Source: Isoetes taiwanensis
Lineage: Eukaryota > Streptophyta > Lycopodiopsida > Isoetales > Isoetaceae
Reading direction: 5' to 3'
Length of the DNA stretch: 64,000 bases
Assembly: GCA_021234155.1 (NCBI GenBank)
Contig: JAJEKV010000299.1
Coordinates: forward strand, 310,556 to 374,555
The stretch's first letter is position 1. The number at the start of each line of letters is the position of its first letter. Both the position numbers and the translations under genes were made by a program. Of this stretch, positions 40,844 through 50,866 are shown one piece after another. Under the pieces are notes generated by a model. The model did no database searches, had not been told where the DNA came from, and worked only from the letters and a program-made list of their open reading frames with translations.

Positions 40844-41596
40844 ATGGATAAGCATTGTCTATGCTTCCTAACTTGTGTGGTTATAGTCCTTTCATCTCTT
40901 TCCATTCTTACTGCTGCAGAAAGTGATGACTCCATAGCAAGTCAATTATATAATAGACATGACCACTTATTTGTTAATAGGAAGATTGGAGGCCGAAGAC
41001 ATAGCCATCACAGTGCATCTAGTCCAACACCTTCACATCATCATAGTCGAAGAAAGCATCACCATGCTCCTGCATTTAGCCCAACATATAGTCCAACTAG
41101 CCCTAATCCATATTCTACTCGTGATCAAACACCTAATGTTTATGACTATCCATCTCCAAACCAGTCACCTGCATTATCACCAACAATGCAATCACCCGCA
41201 TTACCACCAACAACCCAATCACCCACATTATCACCAACAACCCAATCACCCACATTATCACCAATAAATAGGAATGGGCAAGTTGGAAGCAATGGAGCTT
41301 CTAGTGGTAATGGAGTTGTTGTACCAGCCACAGGTAATGGGGGTAATGGAGGTAATGGAGGGCCTGGTGGAAATGGCCTTGCTGGTCAAAATGGAGGTAC
41401 TGGAGGAACTGGTGGCACTGGGGGTGCTGCTAGGCCTGGATTTGTGGGAGGTAATGGAGGTAATGGAGGTCGTGGAGGGCAGAGTGGTCCTAATGCTTCT
41501 GGAGGTAATGGGGGTCCTGGGGGAGCGGGGGGTATGGGAGCAGGCAATGGAGGTAATGGAGGCAATGGAGGAGATGCAATTATGGGTCACCCTTAA
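40844..41596 (+). CDS. Secreted Pro/His-rich and Gly/Asn-rich repetitive cell-wall-type protein, 250 residues
   Basis: An intact single-exon ORF. Residues 1-25 are a signal peptide (LTCVVIVLSSLSILTAAES). A His/Ser/Arg-rich zone follows (GGRRHSHHSASSPTPSHHHS, about 49-72), then a Pro/Ser/Thr zone with near-perfect decapeptide-like repeats of the form QSPxLSPTT (about 105-142), resembling hydroxyproline-rich wall proteins. Residues 157-246 are a Gly/Asn array of GGNGG and GGTGG, ending DAIMGHP. Gly-rich proteins and extensin-like proteins act in the cell wall; that both occur here with a His cluster suggests a wall or metal-binding secreted protein, which is inference. The codon pattern of the Gly array is repetitive at DNA level (ggtaatggagg), so it grows by slippage. 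The TATA box and start spacing support it. The array is reminiscent of PGRS repeats but the context is eukaryotic. Confidence 0.8.
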   Translation: MDKHCLCFLTCVVIVLSSLSILTAAESDDSIASQLYNRHDHLFVNRKIGGRRHSHHSASSPTPSHHHSRRKHHHAPAFSPTYSPTSPNPYSTRDQTPNVYDYPSPNQSPALSPTMQSPALPPTTQSPTLSPTTQSPTLSPINRNGQVGSNGASSGNGVVVPATGNGGNGGNGGPGGNGLAGQNGGTGGTGGTGGAARPGFVGGNGGNGGRGGQSGPNASGGNGGPGGAGGMGAGNGGNGGNGGDAIMGHP

Positions 41597-43177
41597 CTTA
41601 CTTAGTACTATTTCAATTTACGAATAATGATGTAGTTTCCATTATTTTATTATAGAAATTGTCTTAAGGACATTCCTATGATCAATATCATATTTGCTAA
41701 TGTGCCAAAAGCATCGATTTATGGAAAGGGCATACTCATTATAAACATGCCTATATTTTTATAATACCGTGATTTTTTCATGCTGCATAAAGGAATAATC
41801 AAGGGATATCCGTAGCTATGTGGAAAGAGTACATTGGTTTTGTTCGATGATTTGAGCATATAGTACACCAAGTCTTCAAAAAATTGAATTGCATTTTATA
41901 GTCCACATAAAGGAAATACATTATGGTTCACCAACAATGTATAAGCCATGAGTCTCACATATCAATGGCAAGCAAGAATGTCTTATTTACCCTCTTGAGA
42001 ATCAAACCCAAAGTAATCTCTTAGGTTTTTTTCTCATGCAACTTTTTAATGCACATGAGAATACAATAACTTCAATATAAATCCGTCTTGTGATATCTAT
42101 TGTTTAAATTTGATTTTCCTGGTAGGTGGAAAATCTTTTTGGATTTTTTTCTTTGTCCATTTACTAAGGTTGTAAAGGATATTAGAAGCTGAAACATATT
42201 CCTGATTTTCCAAAAAAAGCCCCTTGGATATGATTTCATTGTTACACTAGCAAACCAAGCCCCCTTGCTGGACGAAGGTTGAAAACTTGTAAATGCGCGT
42301 ATGAGAATCACGGCTTGCTTAACTATAAGGGGTCGTGTGTATTAGATGTTTAACTTATTGTATGTATCCTTTACAACTCTCTCTCTCTCTTTCAGTAATA
42401 TTTCAATAAACATGAAAATTTGCTTTGACATTTAGGTAATGTATGATAAAGGTTGTTCACGTCGATTAAGAGTTGGCAATCATCTTGAATTCCAAAAACC
42501 TTGTCAATTTCTTTTCTCTTCCTTACAAATGTTACAAAAGTTAGCGGTCATAAACATGGACGCGAACTTAATTACAATCTTGTAATATTCAATTGACACA
42601 AGAAAGAATAAGTTGATGCGATGCCCTTATTAATTCATACAACAAACAACAGGCCGTTATTTATAAATATTGCCCAATATATGTTTTGTAAATGTATAAC
42701 TGCTCAAAAGTGTTATGTCATTTGAAAATGATCGCCAGATATCGCGTGATTTATATTGAGTTGCTTGTTTAGATAGAGTTCCTTCAGAGCATTTAAATAT
42801 ATAGTAAATTTGAATTGAAGCATATATTAATGCTGATTGGTTTGAATTGTGATCTTCAAAAACCTTGCTACAAAATCCATTCCATTTCCATCAGATAAAT
42901 TATCTATGAGCTTTAAGTCAGTAAACTGAAGTTGGTAGATTCTTGAGGTTCAATAGATACATATTGGAAATCATAGGTGTAAGCAGCTTTACTAGAACAG
43001 TATTCTGCCAAGCTCAACTGTCCAAGACACATGCTCCTTAGCATGATTGTTAGACATGGTAATCAATGTGTGAAAACTGAGATCCATGGACAAAGCATGT
43101 TTCAGTTAAATATAATATGGATATGTTACTCGCCTTCCGATTGGACTATAAAATTCCATCAGTCAGGAGCAACTTGA
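41597..43177. other. 3' flank and AT-rich spacer
   Basis: Possible poly(A) signals for the preceding gene (for example aataatg near 41,623). The minus ORF at 42,072-42,311 has no recognised motif. A ctctctctctct tract lies near 42,377. Confidence 0.4.
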
Positions 43178-43300
43178 AGAATAGAATAGAATAGAATAGA
43201 ATAGAATAGAATACCTTTTTTAACGTCCACAAAGACCAAGAGGCCATGGGACCCATACAATGGCCTAGTACAACCATTACTACTAGGATTGAAGAATGCC
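43178..43300 (-). repeat. Minimal LINE tail with (GAATA)n end
   Basis: The gaata array (about 43,178-43,213) is followed by ttttttaacgtccacaaaga, ccaagaggccatgggaccca and ggcctagtacaaccattact. It is a very short 5'-truncated insertion of the same 3' end as at 45,421-45,600. Confidence 0.8.
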
Positions 43301-45296
43301 AAATATATTTGCTAATGTGCAATTGCATAATGTTCCATAGGTTAAGAAAGAGTGAATAGAAAAGCTCTATGGTCTGATTTGAGATTACCTATAAAGGCAT
43401 CTATTTTACTCTAACTAGTTTGCCAACTCTATGAGATGGAGGATGCTTGGTTTTGTGGAGACAACTAATAACAAAGCTCATATATCAAAACAATAAATGG
43501 ACATTGCCTATCAACTTACAAAGCACAATCACATTGTCCTCTGCTCCAACTGCTATCCCTTTGCATTGGCATCAAATTTACCTTCACATCGGTATCAAAT
43601 TTATCTTTGACAACTTTGGAGTCTTCACATGACAAAGCATTTTAGTTTTCCTATTAGAGGTACAACTGCTGGTAATATAACCATGTGCCACCCATCCAAA
43701 CTTTTTAAGTAGTCTAACATCTTGAATTATAAGTTACAAAGCACGTGATAAACCATCCATTTGAAAGCTAGTGAATAAAATGGAACATTAGAATAGTACC
43801 TGTTGACAGTAGATCCTTAGCATACTCTCACCTGTTGCAATATATTATATGTACCCAGTGCAACCATGGGTTTGCAAGTGTCTTGTATACTGGAAAAGAA
43901 CCTCAAAAATATTTGACACTCTCCAACATCCATGACATTGTTACATTAAAAAAGCAGTCTAAATAATCCATAAGTCATGTTCCTTGCATTTTTTCCAATA
44001 GAAAACATTCAGGATGTGAAAAAATCAAATTGGTAGATCAAAATTTAAAACCATGTGATAATGTATTCTCTATAAAAAATTCTCCATTTACATAACAATG
44101 AAGGTAGGTGCAGCCTACCCTTGTAGCAAGAATAAAAAATCAGTAAATCTGTAACTTCAACATCAACTAACCCTAGCTTTGAAACAACAAAATACGAAAT
44201 GGTTCCAACTCAGACACAATTACTCTTTGCAATTGATGGGGAAAACTAAATCAATACCAGAAGAAATCACTTCCATTCTTCTCTATCTTGAAAAACAACC
44301 AACGATTGACTCGGAAATGGCATTGGAAGAGGGAATCCCGATGACATGAGGTCTTGTAGCTCAACATCCATGGCCCACTATACCCTAACTTTCTCGATCA
44401 TCAATGTTGAAAGCAAAAGCAATCCCAGCCAAGTAATCTACAGTGGTTTTCCTTTGTACCAGAAGGAAATTTATCTTCTTGGGTTTATGTATGCACAATC
44501 TATTAGTTACTTCATTGTGGATGTATGCGCTCCAGCTTTTGAAGAAAGTTTCCTGTCATGCAAAACAAAAAGCTCATACAAACTTGTTTTGCCTAAGGTG
44601 TTTTTTCTTGCTAGGTCAATAGCATTACATCATGGACTTGGAAAAGTAGTAAAACTAATAGTGTCATTCAAGATTCTTAAAAGCCTTAACTATATAAGAG
44701 AAACTATATAGCTTATGTGAATTATAGCTCCGTAGCATCATGGAAGCTACACTATTGATAAACTCGTTTGTCGAAATAGGGTTGTAAAAGTTGGAACATG
44801 CTATAATAAGGGATCACACCTTGTATAGGGCAACAGAAAGTACCATGTTGCTTCAATCACAAGAAAGATAGGAAAACTCTTCATATAGGATTTTGAGTAT
44901 AGTTATGCATCCAAAATTGGACTTTAACGATCTTCGTAGCTGGTTGAGAAAGTCTTAGGAGCCATGCACACTGTCTGTGAACTCTTGCGTTACATGAATT
45001 TGATGCGAATAAACTCCCATTAACTCCATTTGCATTTTGATTGGGCAATCGATTACAAGGAAAATTATCTACAAACCATCATTGTAGGAACCTCCTACCA
45101 TCCAAAGAGAAATAATCAAAAGATACGCCCACACCATCATTGAAGAAACCATCATCGAAGAAACCCCCTACCATCCACAAAGGGAACTGTCCAACCCTTC
45201 ACCCCAAGCCTGCCCTACTGGTAGTCAAACCCTGTTATATGTGTGTTATCTGCTCCATTTACCTTTTCATGTCCCCCGTGGAAGACCCATGCAAGA
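43301..45296. other. Unassigned sequence, no supported gene
   Basis: ORFs at 43,447-43,632 and 44,346-44,711 carry no motif I recognise. The latter (121 codons; CAPAFEESFLSCKTKSSYKL, LPKVFFLARSIALHHGLGKV) is the only one that reads at all like protein. Local repeats near 45,100 (accatcattgaagaaacc/accatcatcgaagaaaccc) are short. Confidence 0.4.
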
Positions 45297-45356
<60 letters not shown>

Positions 45357-45420
45357 GTAGGTAGGTAGGTAGGTAGGTAGGTAGGTAGGTAGGTAGGTAG
45401 GTAGGTAGGTAGGTAGGTAC
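45297..45420. repeat. Compound microsatellite (TAGA)n(TAGG)n
   Basis: About 60 bp of taga units pass cleanly into about 65 bp of tagg units. It adjoins the tail of a minus-oriented LINE end (gaatagaatagaatgg at 45,421), so it probably grew from that tail or from its target site. Confidence 0.95.
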
Positions 45421-45850
45421 AGAATGGAATAGAATAGAATGGTATTTTTAACGTCCAATAGATTATTTAACGTCTAAGAAGACCAAGACGCCATGGGACC
45501 TATGCAAATGGGCTAGTACAACCATTACTAGTAGGATTAAAAAACCCTGCCTCTAAAGGCTTTCAAGGGAAAAAACTCTGCAGTAATAATGATACTAGAC
45601 ATTCAATAGTAAATAAGTTTGTACAAAAAAGGTGGTGGCTCAGCAATTGAAGAGTACATCTAGAACCTCAAGTATGTGTAATGCCAAGTCATGCACAGAT
45701 GGTGCTCCGAGAAGTTGTGGAAGCGTGGAATATAATGGCAAATGAAACCTAATCATCTCAAAAGTAGGACATCTCAGAAGTGTATGGTTTTCATTTTCAA
45801 TAAACTGTAACTGGTAGTATTCACATAATCTCGCCTCTCGCAGCAATTAC
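45421..45850 (-). mobile_element. 5'-truncated non-LTR retrotransposon end with C-terminal finger
   Basis: On the minus strand, 45,846-45,640 encodes REARLCEYYQLQFIENENHT and LLRCPTFEMIRFHLPLYS, a C-terminal Cys/His segment of the kind ending LINE ORF2 (CxxC-like, E-x-H-xLLxCP). The 3' UTR follows with gcctttagaggcagggtttt, taatcctactagtaatggtt and ggcgtcttggtcttcttaga, then a duplicated acgttaaa block and the attct tail at about 45,421. Same family as the shorter tails listed elsewhere. Confidence 0.75.
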
Positions 45851-46183
45851 AGTGGCTCTCAACCTATTTCAATCCATAGCAAGTGGGAATCTGTACGGAT
45901 TGATACAATAGCTATAAGCTCTAGACAAAGAAGCAAGTAAATAAGCTTGTCGCGTGATAATGACCAGTTTTAACTTGGACTAGTTTTTTAGAACAGGCCC
46001 TAAACTGTCATAGAAGGAAAAAAAAGGAGACAACAATAAAAGTGAAAAATGAAAGACACACAAGCTATTTATATGAATATTAGCAATTCAATGAGAGCAT
46101 TGGCTTTGTGATGGAAGATGCTAGGATCGAGTTTGTCATGTTGCAATTTCAACCCGATTTTTTAGTCTCAATGTGTTCAAAAA
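45851..46183. other. Spacer left of LINE-B
   Basis: No gene seen. Its last bases carry the left copy of the LINE-B target duplication. Confidence 0.4.
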
Positions 46184-46194
46184 TTATTATCATA
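46184..46194. repeat. Left target-site duplication of LINE-B
   Basis: ttattatcata, repeated exactly at 55,588-55,598 one base after the poly(A) tail. Confidence 0.7.
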
Positions 46195-46362
46195 GATCTT
46201 TTTTCACCCCTTTTGTTTTAGAATAAGAATAAAAGGAGGAGGATTTTTTTTCGAACATGGGCGCTAGCGCTTGCGTCTCCAGCTACCCTTGCTTGAACAC
46301 TATTCCCTTCCCCCAGCTCTGATCAATCGATCAACCCTTGCCCAGCCCGATCTTGCCTCTAG

Positions 46363-46734
46363 TTGCAGGCCCTTGTAGATGGCTTGCCCGTTTACCACTG
46401 GATTCTTTGGTTAATGGGACTGCCTCTGCCCGTCGAACTTCAACCCAAAGGAAAAAGGCAAGGCAGATACTTCACTATTATTATCAACGGGGATCATTAT
46501 CAGTGTGGCTGGTTAGAAGGTCCAATAGTTGAAATCTGGGCAGCTTTAGTTGAAGACAGATTCTTCCCTGACCATTTCTACATCGGAGAAGCAGGTTTAA
46601 GCCCGGATATTCCCCATGTTCTAGTCGAGAGCTGGCTCGGTGAATACGTGGGAGATGTTGAGGCATCAACGGCTGCTATATTCCATGTTTATAGTGAATG
46701 GGCAGAGGGGAAGGTTATTGTGAAGATCTACTGA
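46363..46734 (+). CDS. LINE-B upstream ORF copy 1, CGWLxG-ELW family
   Basis: 123 codons. Core YFTIIINGDHYQCGWLEGPI, VEIWAALVEDRFFPDHFYIG, then VESWLGEYVGD and the end KVIVKIY with the stop. Matches the LINE-A upstream ORF in the CG-[FW]-L-x-G, E-[LI]-W, FP, SWL-EY-G and VK-x-Y positions. Open and well conserved, so selection acted on it. Function unknown; no membrane segment or known catalytic motif is visible. Confidence 0.7.
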   Translation: MQALVDGLPVYHWILWLMGLPLPVELQPKGKRQGRYFTIIINGDHYQCGWLEGPIVEIWAALVEDRFFPDHFYIGEAGLSPDIPHVLVESWLGEYVGDVEASTAAIFHVYSEWAEGKVIVKIY

Positions 46735-46982
46735 ATAAGTTCTTGCTTGTGGCTCTCTTCTACACGATGGGGTTCCTGCCACACTCGGGTCCTTTTGTTG
46801 TCATATGGCACATGTGTCCTGCTAGTTTCAGCATTCGGTTGCCTCTGCAAGCAACTTTCTACCGTGATTCTTAAATTTCCTTCTAGGGTTAGCCTCAATC
46901 ATGCTCTATCTCCACACCGTTTCTTAGTCTCCTAGTTTACAAATTCTACTGCCTCAGAATTACTGCTCACTGTCCTGGCGAA

Positions 46983-47360
46983 ATGAGTGCAGCTTGGCCC
47001 TTAAAAATGGGTTGTCCATTGCCTCTCTCCATAATCTGCTCCAGCTCTCAATCATCTCAGAGCTCTCCCTTACCCCCTGTTCCAGGCAAATATTTTGTGG
47101 TTGGCTTCAAAGATCACGAGATCTTTTGTGGTTGGTTAGAAGGCTCAATCTTTGAACTCTGGTCTTATTTGGTTGATGAGAACACTTTTCCTGATCTTTT
47201 CTACAAAGAGGAGATAGTTACGTCATCCTTTGATCCTGAGGCCACTGCTCTTGAATGGAGAATAGCCTTCTTAGGAGCTGATCGACCTTGCTTTTCAAAG
47301 TTCAGAGTTTTTTACCCTGCCTTGGTTGATTATATTCTCCTGGAGGTATACAGACCATAA
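46983..47360 (+). CDS. LINE-B upstream ORF copy 2, CGWLxG-ELW family
   Basis: 125 codons after a short Ser/Pro-rich start. Core KYFVVGFKDHEIFCGWLEGS, IFELWSYLVDENTFPDLFYK, then EWRIAFLGADRP and VDYILLEVYRP. Separated from copy 1 by about 250 bp of other sequence. Shares the FLGAD-like phrase with copy 3 (NFLGADAFLLELY), so copies 2 and 3 are closer to each other at the C terminus. Confidence 0.7.
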   Translation: MSAAWPLKMGCPLPLSIICSSSQSSQSSPLPPVPGKYFVVGFKDHEIFCGWLEGSIFELWSYLVDENTFPDLFYKEEIVTSSFDPEATALEWRIAFLGADRPCFSKFRVFYPALVDYILLEVYRP

Positions 47361-47388
47361 TCTCTGATTACTCAATGGTCTCTCCACA

Positions 47389-47928
47389 ATGGAGCCTTCT
47401 CTTTCCTTTTTAAACGATCCTCTTCCTCCAGTAAACTCCATCTCTCTTCCATTGCCACTAAACTCGTCACCTCCTCGGATTTATTTGGCTCTCGATAACT
47501 CAGGTGTCTCCCCCCTCTACCCACTGAATCACCATTGCCTTCCCCGGATCTCCCATTCTTCCATTGGAATGCCACCACCTCCTCCTCTCGGATCCCCAAG
47601 CTCCCAGCCCCATTTGTTTCCACAGCAAGCTCCCCGGCTACCCGCGCCTTATCTCTGGTCGATTATTCTTGTCAATCTCACCCATCTATTCTGGGGAGTT
47701 CTTAGTGGCCCAGTTGACGAACTTTGGGCTACGATTCTAGATCGTTGTACACTGTATCAAGACCAATTTAGGTGTCTTGGTGGCCTTGTCATCCTGGGTG
47801 ATCATCTTGACGTTCGCAGATCTATCAGGAATCTCATCTTTGGGGATTATCTAGCACTCCCAAGACACTCTTTGGTGGTCAGGTGCAATTTCCTTGGAGC
47901 AGACGCGTTCCTACTGGAACTTTATTAG
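47389..47928 (+). CDS. LINE-B upstream ORF copy 3, diverged member
   Basis: 179 codons. The first 85 residues are Pro/Leu/Ser-rich. The core is diverged: PYLWSIILVNLTHLFWGVLS, GPVDELWATILDRCTLYQDQ, then NFLGADAFLLELY at the end. CG is replaced by WG, but spacing to ELW is kept. It starts 29 bp after copy 2 and its end overlaps the first ORF1 segment (47,883), so the four ORFs are tightly packed like a polycistronic leader. Confidence 0.65.
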   Translation: MEPSLSFLNDPLPPVNSISLPLPLNSSPPRIYLALDNSGVSPLYPLNHHCLPRISHSSIGMPPPPPLGSPSSQPHLFPQQAPRLPAPYLWSIILVNLTHLFWGVLSGPVDELWATILDRCTLYQDQFRCLGGLVILGDHLDVRRSIRNLIFGDYLALPRHSLVVRCNFLGADAFLLELY

Positions 47929-49987
47929 ATGGAAAAGCAAGATCAGGTGAAGGACCTCTCAAGGGTCCTGATGGCAGAACTTATGCTCAAGTTTCGGCCC
48001 CTACCCCTGATCTTTCTCATTCTGCCAAAAATATAGGAAAAATATCTCTTCATACAGCACTGGTAGCTGACAGAATTAGATACTTTGAAAAGTTTGGTCT
48101 TATTGGCAAAATATCCAGAGGCAACCCAAGTAGAGTTGAGATTAAGAAAACTCTTGAGAGAGTTTGCAAATCAGAGTTCAGATTCTCGGCAATTCATATT
48201 TTCTGCTAACTGCCGCTATAACTAGAGAGGTCGATACTCTATTTCGAAAGGGCCTAATATCTTCTCCTCAGGGGCAATTCTTTCTGCAAAAATACCGGGC
48301 TGAGTTCCGTGCCTCTAAACCTGATGCCCTCTATTATCCAATATGGATTTCTCTTTCTGATCTAAGCCCAGAGTATTGGAATGCCCAATCGTTTAAGTTG
48401 ATTGCTTCTAGACTTGGGGAATATGTATGCATGGATAGCCGGCTGGATGAACCTCCCAAAATCTGCATTTCTGTAGACCTTCTCAAACCTATCCCTGAGT
48501 TCATTCAATTTTCTGGTTACTTTAATGAGGATATCAACTTTCAAGTTATTGCTACTGGGCTTTCTATTCCGTGTGCTACATGTGGGGTTCGTTTGCATGC
48601 TGGGGTCAATTGTTTTACTGGTTTTTCAGTTACTGGTATGGGAGTAGAGACAGACCAGTGTCACCTCCCCATATTCCAAGCACAAAGACAAAATTCAGCA
48701 GTTGGTCGGGAATCTTATAGTTTGAAGGGCCCTTTCAGTACATATGAGAAAGGGGAATGTTCTCAAGGTCGGGAATCTTATGGGAAAGGCCCTTTCAGTA
48801 CATATGAGAAAGGGGAATGCTCTAAAGGTTCTATGGAGAAGGAACAGCATAAAGAGCCTGCTGAAATTATTGGCCATCTCCCCTCCCAATCAATGGAAAT
48901 CGTTGGCCATCTTCCCTCCCTGCCAATCCCTTGTGTTGAAAACGTGGTGGGACAGGGAAATACAATCCAGCATGTGGAAAAGGTGGTCTTTGAAAGACCC
49001 ATTCTGGCCACAAGCCTTGACCAGTCAAAGATCCTTGATCAGTCAAAGATCTTGGATCTGCCTTTAGATCCTCCTCTGGATTCTAATATCCAATCCCCTG
49101 TTGCTCTGACCAGTCAAAGGGAGGCTTTGGCCCCTATTATAGAACTGACACAAAAACTAATCAAGTCATGTGAAGTGGATGATGATCTGTCCACTAAAGG
49201 AGGAACTTCATCAACACCAACAACAACAGTGGATATAGTATCGATTACTCAGGGAAGTTCACTCAGTTCCCTTATTTGCATGCAGCAGCCAACTGAAAAG
49301 TCAGAGACACAAGCTGATGTGGCCCAGCTTCCAACCTATGTGATACAGCAGCATATCGAAGTTGGTCCCCTTATTTATATGCAGCAGCCAACTGAAAAGA
49401 TAGAGATACAAGCTGGTATGGTGATACAGCAGCCTATCGGACTGAAAGATAAAATGGACCAGCCTCCAATGGTCGCTACTCCCTTGCTGCAAGAATAAAA
49501 TGGGGTGGCTGATCCTACCTTGGACCCTGCACTCCTGTTACTGGAATCAGAAGCTATGGCTGACCCGCCTACAGATGAAATGGATGTTCCATCTACTGTG
49601 AATCAACAACCGATTAAGATGGTTGATAAGGTCCTGCTTCCAATAGGACCTGCCCTCTTGCTGCAGGCAGAGGATGTAGTGATAGATGAGTCCCAAGTTG
49701 CATCAGTCAACCTCATGGATTGCGCCACTAATTTCGTGGTTGCTGAGGAAAAATCAGAGCAAGAGCATGATGGAGTTCCACACATAGATATCTCAAGTGC
49801 TCCAGAAGAATCCGTCAAGGAAGTCCGGCCAACCTCTACCCCTGGGTTAGTAACTGTTGGGATGAAGAAGAAAGGGAAAAAGGCGGCGGATGGACGATTG
49901 GGTGAAACTATTGGCGGGATTGAGGCTCCTAACAGATCTGGTCAAAAAAATTTGAGAAACCAGAGGCTGGTTCTTTTTTATCTTTGA
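47929..49987 (+). pseudogene. LINE-B ORF1, DUF4283/zinc-knuckle type
   Basis: N-terminal part in one frame (AKNIGKISLHTALVADRIRY, to about 48,175), then 48,164-49,498 with ITREVDTLFRKGLISSPQGQ, PIWISLSDLSPEYWNAQSFK, LIASRLGEYVCMD and VDLLKPIPEFI. The canonical knuckle CATCGVRLHAGVNC (CX2CX4HX4C) comes at about residue 141-154 of that segment. The C-terminal half is low complexity with internal duplications: GRESY..KGPFSTYEKGECS twice, DQSKILD twice and QQPTEK..QA twice. A stop at 49,496 separates a last segment (49,505-49,987) ending in a Lys-rich tail. It binds LINE RNA; the Asp/Glu/Gln-rich end likely mirrors that of LINE-A. Confidence 0.75.
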
Positions 49988-50458
49988 AGTTATGAGGAAG
50001 ATCGTAATTTACATGTACGTGGATCTTCAGGTTAGTCCTTGTTGTTAGTTCTTGGTGTCACAGCAATTGCCGGCTGGTTGCTTTCTGGTTGCTTTCGCTT
50101 CTCTCTGGAATTTCTAAACAGGTGGTGTGGGAGAATCCTTTCTAGATCGAATGAATGAGATTCTAAGTTGTATGCAGCTTAGCTGCCTAAGTTTGCTAGG
50201 TGGGTTATAATCCCCTGGTTTTTCTATAACAATGTCTTCAAACGGCTAGACATATATATTGCCTCTTTATGATATGCATAATCTAAATACTTATCTACAT
50301 CTCGGCCCTTTTGTTACGTCTTTTCAAGTTCATGGGTGATACTATGGGGTCAAGTCCATAAGGCTATTTATCAAAGCACTACACAATGCCACCCTTGCAA
50401 CAGGAGTGTTCGTGGGGTTGGGAATTTACAGGATGTTACTTGGCTAAACAAAAATAGT

Positions 50459-50805
50459 ATACAATGCTACCTACTCAATTTGGGTGTTGAAGGGCAAGGG
50501 CACAATAATGATATTATTCAATGTTACCAACTCAATTCCAATAAAGATGTCGAAGGGCAAGGGCTAAATAGTGATATTATACATTGTTACCCACATAATC
50601 TTGACATGGGGGTCAAAGGGCAAGGGGTAAAATACTATAGTATTGATTTGGTTTTTGATATTATTCAATGTTACCTACACAATTCCAATATGGGTGTCGA
50701 AGGGCAGGGGCAAAATAGTGTTATTATAATTATTACCCACATAATTTTGACATGGGGGTCAAAGGGCAATGGGTAAATTACTATAGCATTGACTTGGTTT
50801 TTGGG
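50459..50805 (+). repeat. Higher-order tandem repeat inside LINE-B, encoding CY..N..GVEGQG repeats
   Basis: Five units alternate between two types, A (starting caatgttacc, about 60 bp) and B (starting cattgttacccacataat, 75-85 bp), in the order A-A-B-A-B. Both contain gg-gtcgaagggcaagggg-like text. The plus frame 50,336-50,776 translates to repeats such as DIIQCYQLNSNKDVEGQG and DIIHCYPHNLDMGVKGQG. It lies between ORF1 and ORF2, where LINE-A has no spacer at all. Confidence 0.8.
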
Positions 50806-50866
50806 TTATGTTTGAGTAGTGACGGAGGGACACAAGGGTGGTACCTCAGGGAGGCAATAAAATAAG

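Noticed and set aside
40959-41267. Second-frame ORF rich in HYHQQPNHP repeats inside the secreted protein gene
   Set aside because: A repetitive out-of-frame reading of the SPT/QSP DNA repeats with no start context or homologue; dual coding is possible but unsupported.
41258-41590. Minus-strand Thr/Ser/Ile-repeat ORF
   Set aside because: Antisense shadow of the GGNGG array.
43146-43328. Minus ORF ending in SILFYSILF repeats
   Set aside because: Arises from the (GAATA)n tail of a LINE fragment.
45267-45458. Minus-strand ORF of YLPT/YLSI repeats
   Set aside because: Pure translation of the tetranucleotide microsatellite.
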